Positions 17,081 through 24,658 of a stretch of DNA of 64,000 nucleotides are shown here, in pieces (position 1 is the stretch's first letter; every line of letters starts with the position of its first letter). The position numbers were made by a program, and so were the translations under genes. The DNA lies in the NCBI RefSeq assembly GCF_009877425.1, contig NZ_WXEY01000001.1, positions 357,832-421,831 on the forward strand. Direction: 5' to 3'. Below the pieces are notes generated by a model that was not told the DNA's origin, did no database searches, and saw nothing but the letters and a program-made list of their open reading frames with translations. The DNA is from Heliomicrobium undosum (lineage in GTDB: Bacteria; Bacillota; Desulfitobacteriia; Heliobacteriales; Heliobacteriaceae).

Positions 17081-17925
17081 CCGCAGCGCCCCCCTTCGTG
17101 GTGGTGTTCCAGCGCCGCTAAGGCGCGCTTCTCCTCATCGCGATAGATGGTGAGTCGCTTGAGGGCCAGATCGAAATCGACCAGGTGGCCGTCAAACTCG
17201 GGGCCGTCGACACAGGCGAACTTGGTCTCGCCGCCGACGAGGACGCGGCAAGCGCCGCACATGCCCGTACCGTCCATCATCAGCGGGTTCATGCTGACGA
17301 TGGTGTGGACGCCCATGGGACGGGTCGTGTTGGCGATGGCCCGCATCATCGGCATGGGGCCGATGGCCCAGACTCGTTGCAGGTCTTTGTTCGCTTCATA
17401 GAAGTCTTTCAGGGCGTCGGTGACAAAGCCCTTGCGGCCATAAGATCCGTCATCGGTGCAGACGATCAACTCGTCGCTGACAGCAGCCATCTTTTCTTCC
17501 CAGAAGAGCAGTTCCTTGTTGCGGGCGCCGATGATGGAGACGACACGGTTGCCCGCCTCCTTCAGGGCACGGGCGATGGGATAAATGGGAGCGATGCCGA
17601 CGCCGCCGCCGACGACCACGACAGGACCGTCAAAGCGCTCAATCTCGGAAGGCACACCGAGTGGACCGACCACATCGAGGACCGCGTCCCCTGCTTCCAA
17701 CTGGCCGAGCAGGCGGGTGCCCGCGCCGATCTCCTGGAAGATGGCCGTGATCGTCCCCTGCTCCCGGTCAAAGTCGGCGATGGTCAGCGGGATGCGCTCA
17801 CCTTTCTCATCGGAGCGAAGAATAAAAAACTGTCCGGCCTTGGCTTTGGCCGCCACCAGCGGAGCTTTCAGATCGAAAAGCTTGACACTGGCGGAAAGGA
17901 TCTCTTTCCGCACGATCGGGTACAT
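17071..17925 (-). CDS. nfnA: NfnA: small subunit of NADH-dependent ferredoxin:NADP oxidoreductase
   Basis: 284 residues from the ATG at 17923-17925. Ferredoxin-reductase-like: FAD part with IPLTIADFD, NAD part with VVVGGGVGIAPIYPIARAL, and a C-terminal [2Fe-2S] site in GTGMCGACRVLV...FACVDGPEFDGH. It is homologous to dihydroorotate dehydrogenase PyrK and sulfide dehydrogenase beta subunits, but the pairing with NfnB settles the role. The C-terminus HHHEGGRCGC adds possible extra metal ligands. First gene of the two-gene operon. Confidence 0.9.
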   Translation of the reverse strand: MYPIVRKEILSASVKLFDLKAPLVAAKAKAGQFFILRSDEKGERIPLTIADFDREQGTITAIFQEIGAGTRLLGQLEAGDAVLDVVGPLGVPSEIERFDGPVVVVGGGVGIAPIYPIARALKEAGNRVVSIIGARNKELLFWEEKMAAVSDELIVCTDDGSYGRKGFVTDALKDFYEANKDLQRVWAIGPMPMMRAIANTTRPMGVHTIVSMNPLMMDGTGMCGACRVLVGGETKFACVDGPEFDGHLVDFDLALKRLTIYRDEEKRALAALEHHHEGGRCGCH

Positions 17926-18025
17926 TCGCCTGCTGCCTCCTCTATGCCATACTGCCGCACTACGCAAACGAAAACGTCTTACGAAAGCCGGACGCCGACC
18001 CTTGGCTTGCGATACTTGCGATAAA

Positions 18026-18073
18026 GGGACGTCGAACGCTGCTTCGGCAAAAGGACGTCAAAGCTGCTTTGCT
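18026..18073. repeat. Imperfect tandem direct repeat upstream of nfnA
   Basis: Two copies of GGACGTCxAAxGCTGCTT, 26 bases apart, about 100 bases before the nfnA start. The period is near 2.5 helical turns, so an operator pair is conceivable; this is inference. Confidence 0.4.
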
Positions 18074-18205
18074 AGACAGAGATCTATACTTTTTTTGAAA
18101 AACCCGGCGTCAAAACCTGTAAATCACCTGTGCACAGTTGAAAGTCCATTTTTATGATTCGTGACCCCATGCCCATCTCCTGCAAACCGGGGGAGGGCAT
18201 GTTTT

Positions 18206-18253
18206 AAAAAATACGGACAAAGCCCGGCGCTTATGCTGCCGCCAGCCTGTCCG
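18206..18253 (-). terminator. Terminator of the asp23-amaP-nusB-TsaD-like run
   Basis: CGGACA (18214-18219) pairs with TGTCCG (18248-18253), with additional GC pairing inside; read on the minus strand it is followed by TATTTTTTAAAAC. A second hairpin (CATGCCC/GGGCATG, 18168-18201) lies just beyond. Confidence 0.6.
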
Positions 18254-18299
18254 CACACTTATGACACAATATCCAGTGTACACCGTACAACCACTGCGG

Positions 18300-19448
18300 T
18301 CAACGGCAAGCAGTGGAAGCGGAGAGAAACTTGGCGCCTAACACAGCCACGCCGGCAGCGTTGTCGCCTGACAGGGCCGGTGTGGCAAAGGCGAGCCGGC
18401 CGCCGACAGCGCGGTGCTCCAACCGTTCCCGCAAGCGCCGCCGCAAAAAGCCGTTGGCCGCCACGCCGCCGACGATGAGGACCTCGCGACAGCCCGTCTC
18501 CTCGATGGCCCGGCGTAGGATCTTCTCCAACGTCGACGCCAGGCAGCGCTCGATGCCGCGGGCGATGGCCGCTGACGCAGCTTTTGTAGCGATGTCGCCG
18601 AGCATATCGCCACCGGCAGCTTCATTTGCTTTACGCCACTGATCGATGAGCCGCAGCGCCTGGGCCTCCGCGCCGGAAAAACTGACATTGTAGCCTTTCA
18701 CCGAGGCGGGAAAGGTAATCGCCTCGATAGCTTCGATTGAACCTTCCGCCGCTCCTTCGGCGGCGCATCCCCCGCCGTCGCACTGGGCGGCCAGCGCCTC
18801 CAGGCGCGGTCCCGCCGGGAAGGGCAACCCTAAGGCCACGCCGACGCGGTCAACCAGTTGCCCGGCGTGCAGGTCTGTCGTCGCGCCCAACTTTTCTATG
18901 GAAAAAACCGCCCCAGCCGCGTCGAACTGCACCCGCAACAGTTCCGTCGTCCCGCCGGAGAGATGGACGGAGAGAAAGCCCTTCTCCAGCAGCGCATCAG
19001 CCTGTTCACGGTCTTCCAGAGAGGCGATCCCCGCCATGATGTGCCCCTCCTGGTGGGTCGTCGCGAAGAAGGGGATACCCTGCGCCGCCGCCACCGACCG
19101 CCCAACCGCCTCGCCAGCCAAAAAGACAGGCAGATAAGCGCCTTCCTCCGGCCTCGGGCGGGTGGAGACGGCGACGGCCTCAACGCGGACTTGCCGGAGA
19201 CCTTCTTTACCGGCTTCCGCTTCCCCGAACTGGCGCAACTCAGCAAACAACGCTTCCATTACATGCGGCAATTGCCGGCCATGCAAAAAAAAGGCGTCTC
19301 CCTGGCGGAGACCCCTTTCTCCCTGCTTCACGGGCAACAATTGCCGTTTCTGGGCAAGCAGCCTTCCATCGAGGCTGGCAAAGGCGACAGAGGTCGTATA
19401 GCAACTCGTGTCGATGCCCAAAACTCCGCGAATGATTTCAGTCCCCAT
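18300..19448 (-). CDS. TsaD/Kae1/Gcp-like paralogue
   Basis: 382 residues of the ASKHA fold: LGIDTSCYTTSVAF at the start, the metal site HQEGH (His-x-x-x-His), LSGGTTELLRV, the nucleotide-binding loop and VGGVAANGFLRRRL, then SGDNAAGVAVLG with the third metal ligand. True TsaD makes the t6A tRNA modification; the divergent beginning, LLPVKQGERGLRQGDAFFLH instead of the canonical ARGGVVPELASRxH, marks this as the second, paralogous family known beside nusB in several Clostridia. Catalytic metal ligands are intact, so it is probably an active ATPase-type protein of unknown substrate. It starts three bases after nusB. Confidence 0.8.
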   Translation of the reverse strand: MGTEIIRGVLGIDTSCYTTSVAFASLDGRLLAQKRQLLPVKQGERGLRQGDAFFLHGRQLPHVMEALFAELRQFGEAEAGKEGLRQVRVEAVAVSTRPRPEEGAYLPVFLAGEAVGRSVAAAQGIPFFATTHQEGHIMAGIASLEDREQADALLEKGFLSVHLSGGTTELLRVQFDAAGAVFSIEKLGATTDLHAGQLVDRVGVALGLPFPAGPRLEALAAQCDGGGCAAEGAAEGSIEAIEAITFPASVKGYNVSFSGAEAQALRLIDQWRKANEAAGGDMLGDIATKAASAAIARGIERCLASTLEKILRRAIEETGCREVLIVGGVAANGFLRRRLRERLEHRAVGGRLAFATPALSGDNAAGVAVLGAKFLSASTACR

Positions 19449-19451
19449 GGG

Positions 19452-20006
19452 CTACACCTCGTTGACACCAGGCGGCCGAGCGTCCTGTTCGGCCATGGAA
19501 AGCGTCTCCGGGTTCGCCGCTGTTTCTGGAATCACCGTGGTCGTCACTGGGTTCGTCACTGCGGCGGGCGCACCTTCCTGCGCCGGAGTCTTTTCACCCC
19601 GCGACTCGCGGATCTCCCGGGCCAGTTGACCGAGGATGCCGTTGACGAACTTGGCCGACTCCTCATTGGCGTAGATCTTCGCCAACTCAATGGCCTCGTT
19701 GATGGCCGCGTTCAAGGGGATGTCCTTCCGAAAGAGCATCTCAAAGATAGCCACGCGAAGCAGGTTGCGGTCCACATGGGGCATCCGCTCCAGGTTCCAC
19801 TCCTTAGCCAGGCGGCGAATGTTCCCGTCGATCGTCTCCCGGTTCGCCACCGCCCCTTCGACCAGTTCCCGCGCAAAGGCGGCGGCCGCCTCGCTGATCC
19901 CGAATTCTTCACTGGCGTACTGCAAGGCATCAGCCGGTTCCATCCGGCCCACATCAGCCATAAACAACGTCTGCAAGGCAGTTTCCCGCCCTTGTCGCCT
20001 GCTCAA
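19452..20006 (-). CDS. nusB: Transcription antitermination factor NusB
   Basis: 184 residues. The NusB fold occupies about 1-138: SRRQGRETALQTLFMAD, the VDRNLLRVAIFEMLF motif and PLNAAINEAIELAKIYANEESAKFVNGILG. A 45-residue Thr/Pro/Ala-rich C-terminal tail is extra. NusB with NusE binds boxA of rRNA leaders and prevents premature termination. The start is TTG (20004-20006), supported by GGGGAGGGG eight bases upstream. Conserved neighbourhood with asp23 and accC. Confidence 0.93.
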   Translation of the reverse strand: MSRRQGRETALQTLFMADVGRMEPADALQYASEEFGISEAAAAFARELVEGAVANRETIDGNIRRLAKEWNLERMPHVDRNLLRVAIFEMLFRKDIPLNAAINEAIELAKIYANEESAKFVNGILGQLAREIRESRGEKTPAQEGAPAAVTNPVTTTVIPETAANPETLSMAEQDARPPGVNEV

Positions 20007-20039
20007 ATGTCTCGCCCCTCCCCGTATTTATGATTATTC

Positions 20040-20600
20040 TTACCGCAAACGGCTTTTTCTCTCTTCCTCTACGGGATCGAAGGTGATCTGGATCTCCTTC
20101 GGCTCCATGCCGGTCGACGATTCGAGCACATGGCGCGTCGCCTGCTGGATCTTTTCCCCGAGGGCAGGTAGCCCTACCTTCAAATCAGAGGCCACATGCA
20201 ACGCGATGGTAATGCCGTCAGACACAGTGTGGATGCGTACCCGCAACCCCCGGATGCCGACAAAACCGGCCACAGCGCCACGGATCAGCCCCTCGATGGC
20301 CAACCGGGAGATCTGCACCTTCCCGTGGGGCGTGCGCGCCAATATCGTCATGCCCTTCATCGGCCGAGGCCAGGCCCGGAACAAAAACCACCCCGCCAAG
20401 ATTAAATAGAAGATCGCCCCAACAGCCCAGGTCGCGCGAACACCCCCCTGCCGCCAGGTGGTCAAGTACCTTTCCACAGTATCAGCGCCGCCGGCGTCTG
20501 CCCCGCCGCCGCCCGAAAAAGCGGCTGCCACGATGATGATGGCAATCGCCGCCGGCGGCAACGCCACCAAAAAAGCCAGCGGACGACTCGGCCCTTCCAT
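20040..20600 (-). CDS. amaP: Alkaline-shock membrane anchor protein AmaP-like
   Basis: 186 residues from the ATG at 20598-20600 (GGGGAGGGG six bases upstream). Two transmembrane segments (about 10-30 and 58-76) are followed by a cytoplasmic domain with KVQISRLAIEGLIRGAVAGFVGIRGLRVRIHTVSDG, the Asp23-like repeat of AmaP. In staphylococci AmaP anchors Asp23 at the membrane; here the gene directly follows asp23. Assignment is by topology and neighbourhood. Confidence 0.8.
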   Translation of the reverse strand: MEGPSRPLAFLVALPPAAIAIIIVAAAFSGGGGADAGGADTVERYLTTWRQGGVRATWAVGAIFYLILAGWFLFRAWPRPMKGMTILARTPHGKVQISRLAIEGLIRGAVAGFVGIRGLRVRIHTVSDGITIALHVASDLKVGLPALGEKIQQATRHVLESSTGMEPKEIQITFDPVEEERKSRLR

Positions 20601-20646
20601 GCCTGACCCCTCCCCGCTCGTTTGCCCGGCAACAGGTCGGACGGGC

Positions 20647-20680
20647 AAAACCCCCCTGAGATCCGTCGGTCTCAGGGGGG
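20647..20680 (-). terminator. Terminator/attenuator after asp23
   Basis: Perfect 11-bp stem (20651-20661 with 20670-20680, 8-nt loop) followed on the minus strand by TTTTG. It begins six bases after the asp23 stop and should set asp23 expression above that of amaP-nusB. Confidence 0.75.
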
Positions 20681-20686
20681 CCTCGA

Positions 20687-21073
20687 TCATCTCACCCGGT
20701 CATCCTCTTTTGTTTCCGGCGTGGGGAAGTTCACCCCTTGAATATGCACATTGACCTCGACGACGGTCAACCCGGTCATGCTCTCGATGGAGCGCTTCAC
20801 ATTTTCCTGGACGCGCTTGGCCACCTCGGGGATGCGGCTGCCGAAATTGACGATGATGTTCATGTCAATGGCCGCCTCCCGTTCACCGACCTCGACCTTG
20901 ACGCCTCGGGTCAGGTTCTTGCGACCGAGCATCTCGGCGATGCCGCCGCCCAAACCGCCGCTCATCGCGGCGACGCCTTCCACTTCAGTCGCCGCCAAGC
21001 CAGCGATGGTCGCAACGACCTCCTGGGCGATACGGACGTGGCCGATATCCTGCTTGGTTGTGATGGTATCCAT
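20687..21073 (-). CDS. asp23: Asp23/Gls24 envelope stress family protein
   Basis: 128 residues from ATG (21071-21073), with AGGGGGTG upstream. Family features: GHVRIAQEVVATIAGLAATEVEGVAAMSGG, DMNIIVNFGSRIPEVAKRVQENVKRSIESMTGLTVVEVNVHIQGV. This corresponds to yqhY of Bacillus, which lies beside accBC and affects fatty-acid synthesis balance. In this genome the AT-rich island separates it from accC. Confidence 0.93.
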   Translation of the reverse strand: MDTITTKQDIGHVRIAQEVVATIAGLAATEVEGVAAMSGGLGGGIAEMLGRKNLTRGVKVEVGEREAAIDMNIIVNFGSRIPEVAKRVQENVKRSIESMTGLTVVEVNVHIQGVNFPTPETKEDDRVR

Positions 21074-21127
21074 GTGTACGGGCACCCCCTGGTGAGGATT
21101 TCCGATGGAGAGTGTCCATCATGTAGT

Positions 21128-21136
21128 ATTGTACCA
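21128..21136 (-). promoter_or_regulatory. Candidate extended -10 promoter of asp23
   Basis: On the minus strand TGGTACAAT is an extended -10 element (TGnTACAAT). The -35 position (TGGTAT) is poor. The leader would be about 48 bases. Confidence 0.4.
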
Positions 21137-21480
21137 AAGGGAGGGAGAGTATACCAGATGCGAAAGTAATAGAAAAGGCTACTTGTTATCGGGTAAATAC
21201 TTCTTCAAGCATAGTAGGACGTATGTCTTATCCACAAGGATTTAAAAATCAAACGCCGAATATTACAAGTCGTTGGTCGTGTTTGCCATGGTGTTTTTTT
21301 CAATTTAACCGGTGTGGTATTCAATATGTTTTATCAATAACTTATATCTCTTTTTTATTTGAGTTTTTATTTTAATACAAAAATAACCCGTGATTAGGTC
21401 ACTACTCAAAAAATCTATAAAGCGAATATGTAGTGCTATTAAAAATTTTATTACATTTAAAGAAAAGGGGTTTGAAGTCT
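21137..21480. other. AT-rich non-coding edge of the accessory island
   Basis: About 345 bases with no gene on either strand. Composition changes sharply from GC-rich to AT-rich near 21170, marking the left edge of the island. The right part must hold the promoter of the broken plus-strand gene; TATAAA at 21416-21421 is a possible -10 without a matching -35. Confidence 0.5.
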
Positions 21481-22207
21481 ATGAGCATTACTGAAAAAAA
21501 GGAATACTGTACACAATATTAATCACTGCTTTAACTACTGCAATCACATGGACTGTAAATGCTGGTTTAGACAAAATTAAGATTGACCATTTGGGTTTAC
21601 CCGGCACTTTAGAAAAAACAGACTCGGATGTTAAGGTTCCTACTAAAGAACCCGTTTCTGAGACTGTTCAACAATCTACTGAGTCCCTAAAAAAAACCGT
21701 TACTGAGCCTTCGAAACAATCAGTAACTGAACCTGTTAAACAAGCCACTACTGAGACTAACCAAACTATTAGTAAATCTAATAAGCCTCAAATGGCGGGT
21801 TCACTTATGGTTAATTTAAATGGCATTGATAAGAATTATTCTACTAATAATCCAATTGACAATAAAGGCATTAATAGTAGTTGGACAATATTTTTTTATA
21901 GCCGGGACAGCATATATATATATCATTACCTTCTGATGTTAAAACTGGTGATACGTTTTCGGCAGAGGATGGACAAATATCAACTTTAAGTTCGGTTCCA
22001 GTATCATTTTCATTTATGTATACTGAGAAAAATGGTATTTCTTATTCTTTAGTGGAAAGGTCTTTTTATGCGTTTTGGTTAATTATAGATAAATGGGAAG
22101 GCAGGGGGGGATATGCTGAAGGAAGATTTACAGCAGAAATACGGCCGAGTATAGGTAATTCAATAATCATGAAGAATGGAAGCTTTTCCGTTAAAATTAG
22201 AGATTAA
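21481..22207 (+). pseudogene. Frameshifted secreted protein gene
   Basis: ATG at 21481 with AAAAGGGG upstream. Reading stops after 13 codons, but inserting one A in the 7-A run at 21494-21500 restores a frame with a signal/TM segment (GILYTILITALTTAITWTV) and a Thr/Glu/Lys-rich stalk containing repeats like TEPSKQ and TEPVKQ. A second break near 21891-21906 (7-T run and a GGG run, each one base too long) leads into the final frame, ending GSFSVKIRD at 22207. Corrected, the product would be about 240 residues: export signal, stalk, and a beta-rich C-terminal domain. The family is not recognised. Three single-base errors, all in homopolymers, mean it is either decayed or affected by sequencing error. 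Confidence 0.65.
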
Positions 22208-22313
22208 TGCAAGGATGTAATATTTAATATTTCTCCTTTACCTCCTGCTGAATAATAAAGGTCTTCTGCGATTTCTGCGCAATCATAGCCCAATTCGTGG
22301 CGGGGCAACTCAT

Positions 22314-22590
22314 TCATTTTCTCTTATAACTCGCAGCGTTCGATCCCATGCGTCTGTTCCACGTAGCCGTTTTGCCGAGCAGTCGAGCTAAACTTGTCGT
22401 GCGCATGTACAACTTGCCGTTTGAGTTAAACACATCGGAACTTGATGAACTGATCGTCGCAATCATACTCTTATCGCTCTTCGTTTCATAGACGGTTTGT
22501 GTGACGGCGCTGTGCTTCCATCCCAGTTAAGCCCGTAGCCAAATTGAGCGCCCACATTCTCACTTAAATATTGTTTTTTGGGCCATCAGG
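22314..22590 (-). pseudogene. Remnant of a surface-protein domain (copper-amine-oxidase-N-like)
   Basis: No intact reading frame, but two minus-strand frames joined by one frameshift near 22515 give QYLSENVGAQFGYGLNWDG and then TQTVYETKSDKSMIATI...NGKLYMRTTSLARLLGKTATWN, ending at a TGA at 22314-22316. The last part resembles the copper amine oxidase N-terminal-like domain common in clostridial surface proteins. There is no start or ribosome site. It is a gene fragment. Confidence 0.45.
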
Positions 22591-22591
22591 A

Positions 22592-22630
22592 CAAAAAAAG
22601 ACTGCCGACAACGACCTTTGTCGACAGTCT
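22592..22630 (-). terminator. Terminator downstream of the accC fragment and lipoprotein gene
   Basis: A 12-bp stem with one mismatch (22599-22610 with 22619-22630, 8-nt loop) followed on the minus strand by a run of seven T. It lies about 80 bases past the lipoprotein stop. Confidence 0.8.
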
Positions 22631-22635
22631 GGGGG

Positions 22636-22699
22636 CTTCGATGACGAACTCGTCGAGGGCGCGCTGCATGCGGGCGATGGACTCGTTGCGGTCGCGGCC
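22636..22699 (-). pseudogene. 64-bp fragment of accC
   Basis: This stretch matches 25947-26010 inside accC with about five mismatches in 64 bases and the same orientation. It translates to [17 protein letters not shown], against [17 protein letters not shown] in AccC. Three of the five differences are silent, so it looks like a piece of a once-functional biotin carboxylase gene rather than a fresh copy. No start, no flanking accC sequence. It is GC-rich in an AT-rich setting. Confidence 0.8.
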
Positions 22700-22709
22700 T
22701 CGATAAGAA

Positions 22710-23906
22710 TTACGGCTTCCTGTTGCTATAAAGTCTGGTTTCACCATTGGGAGTGGACACAGCAAATATAATATTTTCCCCGTCAGGAGATACGGCTAAC
22801 GCATAAAGGTTATCCACATCTTCACTTCTAATGATCATTTTGTTAGACGCTATTTCGTACAGGAACAACTGTTTTTTGGCTCGAGAAGAGGATTCTGTAA
22901 ATCCTCCCATCCTGCCGTTCCACACGTTGCTCACGGGATTGCTTTCTTCAAAATTAGCGCGTTTGATCGTCTTCTTGCCTAGATCGAGAAAACCCCACGG
23001 TTTTTCAGCGGACGGTTCTTTATAAAAGAATCGAATGATCTCGTCATTTGAAATCTGCGGATCCAAAAAGGTATTGTTATCTGGGAGATTCGTCAGTGAG
23101 GCGCTTTTATCTGCGAGGTTATACTTTGCCAGTATGCTCTTGTTGCCTTCTTTATAGGCCACAAGCACATGATTCTTATCGGCCCAATATGCTCGGTATG
23201 CGTTTACAAAGGGCAATTTTTCTGTAGAGAGAAGTTTGTTATCGGTCAGGTATACGGCGCTGGTTTTCGTTTTAAAGTCATTCTCAAGGATGAGCAGTTT
23301 ATAGTTCTCTTCGTTAAAAAATACATCGTTGACGTTCGGAAACTTCTCTTTCACCTCATTAATCAGATTCCTTTTCATCTTGACGGCGTTATTTTCAATC
23401 GAGAGAACGCTATCATTTCTTATGATAGAGAAACTGTTCGGGTCTTTGATCTTAACGGATGCATCAGGATAAAGCGTATACTCGGCACATAACATAGTCA
23501 CCTTGTTATTTTTTAAATCGTATTTATAGAGATCACAATTGGCGCTGCTGTCATCTGGATTGTTTTTTCCGTTAAGAACCGAGAATATAATGTTATTGTT
23601 GTCTAAAAAGTCAATTCCACTGATCGGTTTGAACTTAATTTTGCTATTTAAGTCTAATAACTCTTTGTTCTTAAACTTTCCCGATTCATTACTGACTTCT
23701 GGTTTATTCTCTTTAAGAACCTGATAGTATTGGGAACCGGGATTGTTTATTTTAAGGCTCGGTGTCGACATTTCCTGGCCTTTTTCTTGACTTCTTATGT
23801 TCACGGCATTTTCAGTTACGGGAGTCGCAGGTTTATTTGAAGTATTGCAAGCAGCCAGCGCCGGAGTTAGTAATAATGCGATAAGTACGATTGATTTCGT
23901 CTTCAT
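22710..23906 (-). CDS. Putative lipoprotein with beta-propeller-like repeats
   Basis: 398 residues from ATG (23904-23906; GAGAGGTG upstream). A lipoprotein signal peptide ends in LALAAC-type lipobox (PALAAC, C20), so the protein is probably anchored outside the cell. The mature part has repeated blade-like units (GIDFLDNNNIIFSVL; YRAYWADKNHVLVAY; LYALAVSPDGENIIFAVST) resembling TolB/WD40-type propellers with the SPDG motif. AT-rich codon use sets it apart from backbone genes. Followed by a terminator; a hairpin at 23937-23978 separates it from the M23 gene. Function unknown. Confidence 0.75.
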   Translation of the reverse strand: MKTKSIVLIALLLTPALAACNTSNKPATPVTENAVNIRSQEKGQEMSTPSLKINNPGSQYYQVLKENKPEVSNESGKFKNKELLDLNSKIKFKPISGIDFLDNNNIIFSVLNGKNNPDDSSANCDLYKYDLKNNKVTMLCAEYTLYPDASVKIKDPNSFSIIRNDSVLSIENNAVKMKRNLINEVKEKFPNVNDVFFNEENYKLLILENDFKTKTSAVYLTDNKLLSTEKLPFVNAYRAYWADKNHVLVAYKEGNKSILAKYNLADKSASLTNLPDNNTFLDPQISNDEIIRFFYKEPSAEKPWGFLDLGKKTIKRANFEESNPVSNVWNGRMGGFTESSSRAKKQLFLYEIASNKMIIRSEDVDNLYALAVSPDGENIIFAVSTPNGETRLYSNRKP

Positions 23907-23936
23907 AAAAACACCTCTCACTCTTCATTAAACAGC

Positions 23937-23978
23937 ACGATAACCCCCCTATCAATCAGTTGATACGGGGGTTATCGT
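23937..23978 (-). terminator. Terminator of the M23 peptidase operon
   Basis: Long stem (ACGATAACCCCC at 23937-23948 and TATCA pairing with TGATA and GGGGGTTATCGT, one C-C mismatch; 6-nt loop), 18 bases past the M23 stop. The T-tract on the minus strand is weak (TGTTTAATG). Confidence 0.6.
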
Positions 23979-23995
23979 ATTATTGTGGACGAATG

Positions 23996-24646
23996 TTAAT
24001 AACCAAAATACTGCATTGCGTAGTAAATGTTTTGCGAAGTAAAGTCGCTATCGCTGCCAGAGGCGTCACTCGTTTTGCTTGCCCATTCGACACCACAATG
24101 TAAATGAGTGCCGCTAGAGTTGCCTTTAGAGCCTTCCGTGCCTATCTGTTGACCATGGGAAACATAGGATCCTTGTTGTATTCCGCTTTGAATCGAATTC
24201 ATATGCCGGTAAAAAATCGTTTCGTTAATGTCAGAGCAATAAATAGCCACCAACCCCACAGTGGCGTCCACTTTGGTCACATAGCCAGGCGACCCCCAAT
24301 GAGTAACAGGTTCCCCTGTTGTCCCTTTGATCATATCTAACCCTTCATGGGCGCCTCTTTGAGAATAGGAATAGGTTCCCCACATGTTCGTATAGTAAGG
24401 CGTAGCCGTGGTATCTCTAAAGGCGTTAGAAAAAATCCGGCCCGCATAATACGACTGGGTCTGCCGAATGGCATCCGAACTTGGAGTGCCCGATGCTTTA
24501 CAAAAATAGTCGTTACCGTACCCCGGCATATTGCAATTAACATAATCCCCGGGATAGTACTGCATAACAGCAAAAGCGCTCGTGCACATCGTCAAGGAGA
24601 TCAAGGCGCCGCTCAAAGCAACAGCCAGCTTTTTTGTAATTTTCAT
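23996..24646 (-). CDS. Secreted M23-family metallopeptidase (LytM-like)
   Basis: 216 residues. Signal peptide 1-26 (VALSGALISLTMCTSAFA). Zinc ligands of the M23 family are present: H100 and D104 in HEGLD, the second catalytic His H148 in YRHM, and H181-x-H183 in THLHCGVE. Such enzymes cut peptidoglycan cross-bridges or other Gly-rich peptides. Several cysteines (38, 49, 137, 184) could form disulfides, fitting secretion. ATG with AGGTGAT upstream. It lies 12 bases after a small secreted helical protein, so both are probably made together. AT-rich and in the island. Confidence 0.88.
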   Translation of the reverse strand: MKITKKLAVALSGALISLTMCTSAFAVMQYYPGDYVNCNMPGYGNDYFCKASGTPSSDAIRQTQSYYAGRIFSNAFRDTTATPYYTNMWGTYSYSQRGAHEGLDMIKGTTGEPVTHWGSPGYVTKVDATVGLVAIYCSDINETIFYRHMNSIQSGIQQGSYVSHGQQIGTEGSKGNSSGTHLHCGVEWASKTSDASGSDSDFTSQNIYYAMQYFGY

Positions 24647-24658
24647 TTCTAATCACCT

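Larger units (their letters stand above)
17926..18299. other. Intergenic region nfnA - TsaD paralogue
   Basis: 374 bases without a gene. It contains an imperfect 22-base direct repeat (18026-18047 and 18052-18073, core GGACGTC-AA-GCTGCTT) and two hairpins around 18168-18253. The nfnA promoter should be here, but I could not fix it. Confidence 0.5.

Noticed and set aside
21591..22207. Two separate small plus-strand genes (21591-21989 and 22016-22207)
   Set aside because: Neither has its own ribosome site; together with 21481-21590 they read as one protein after three homopolymer corrections.
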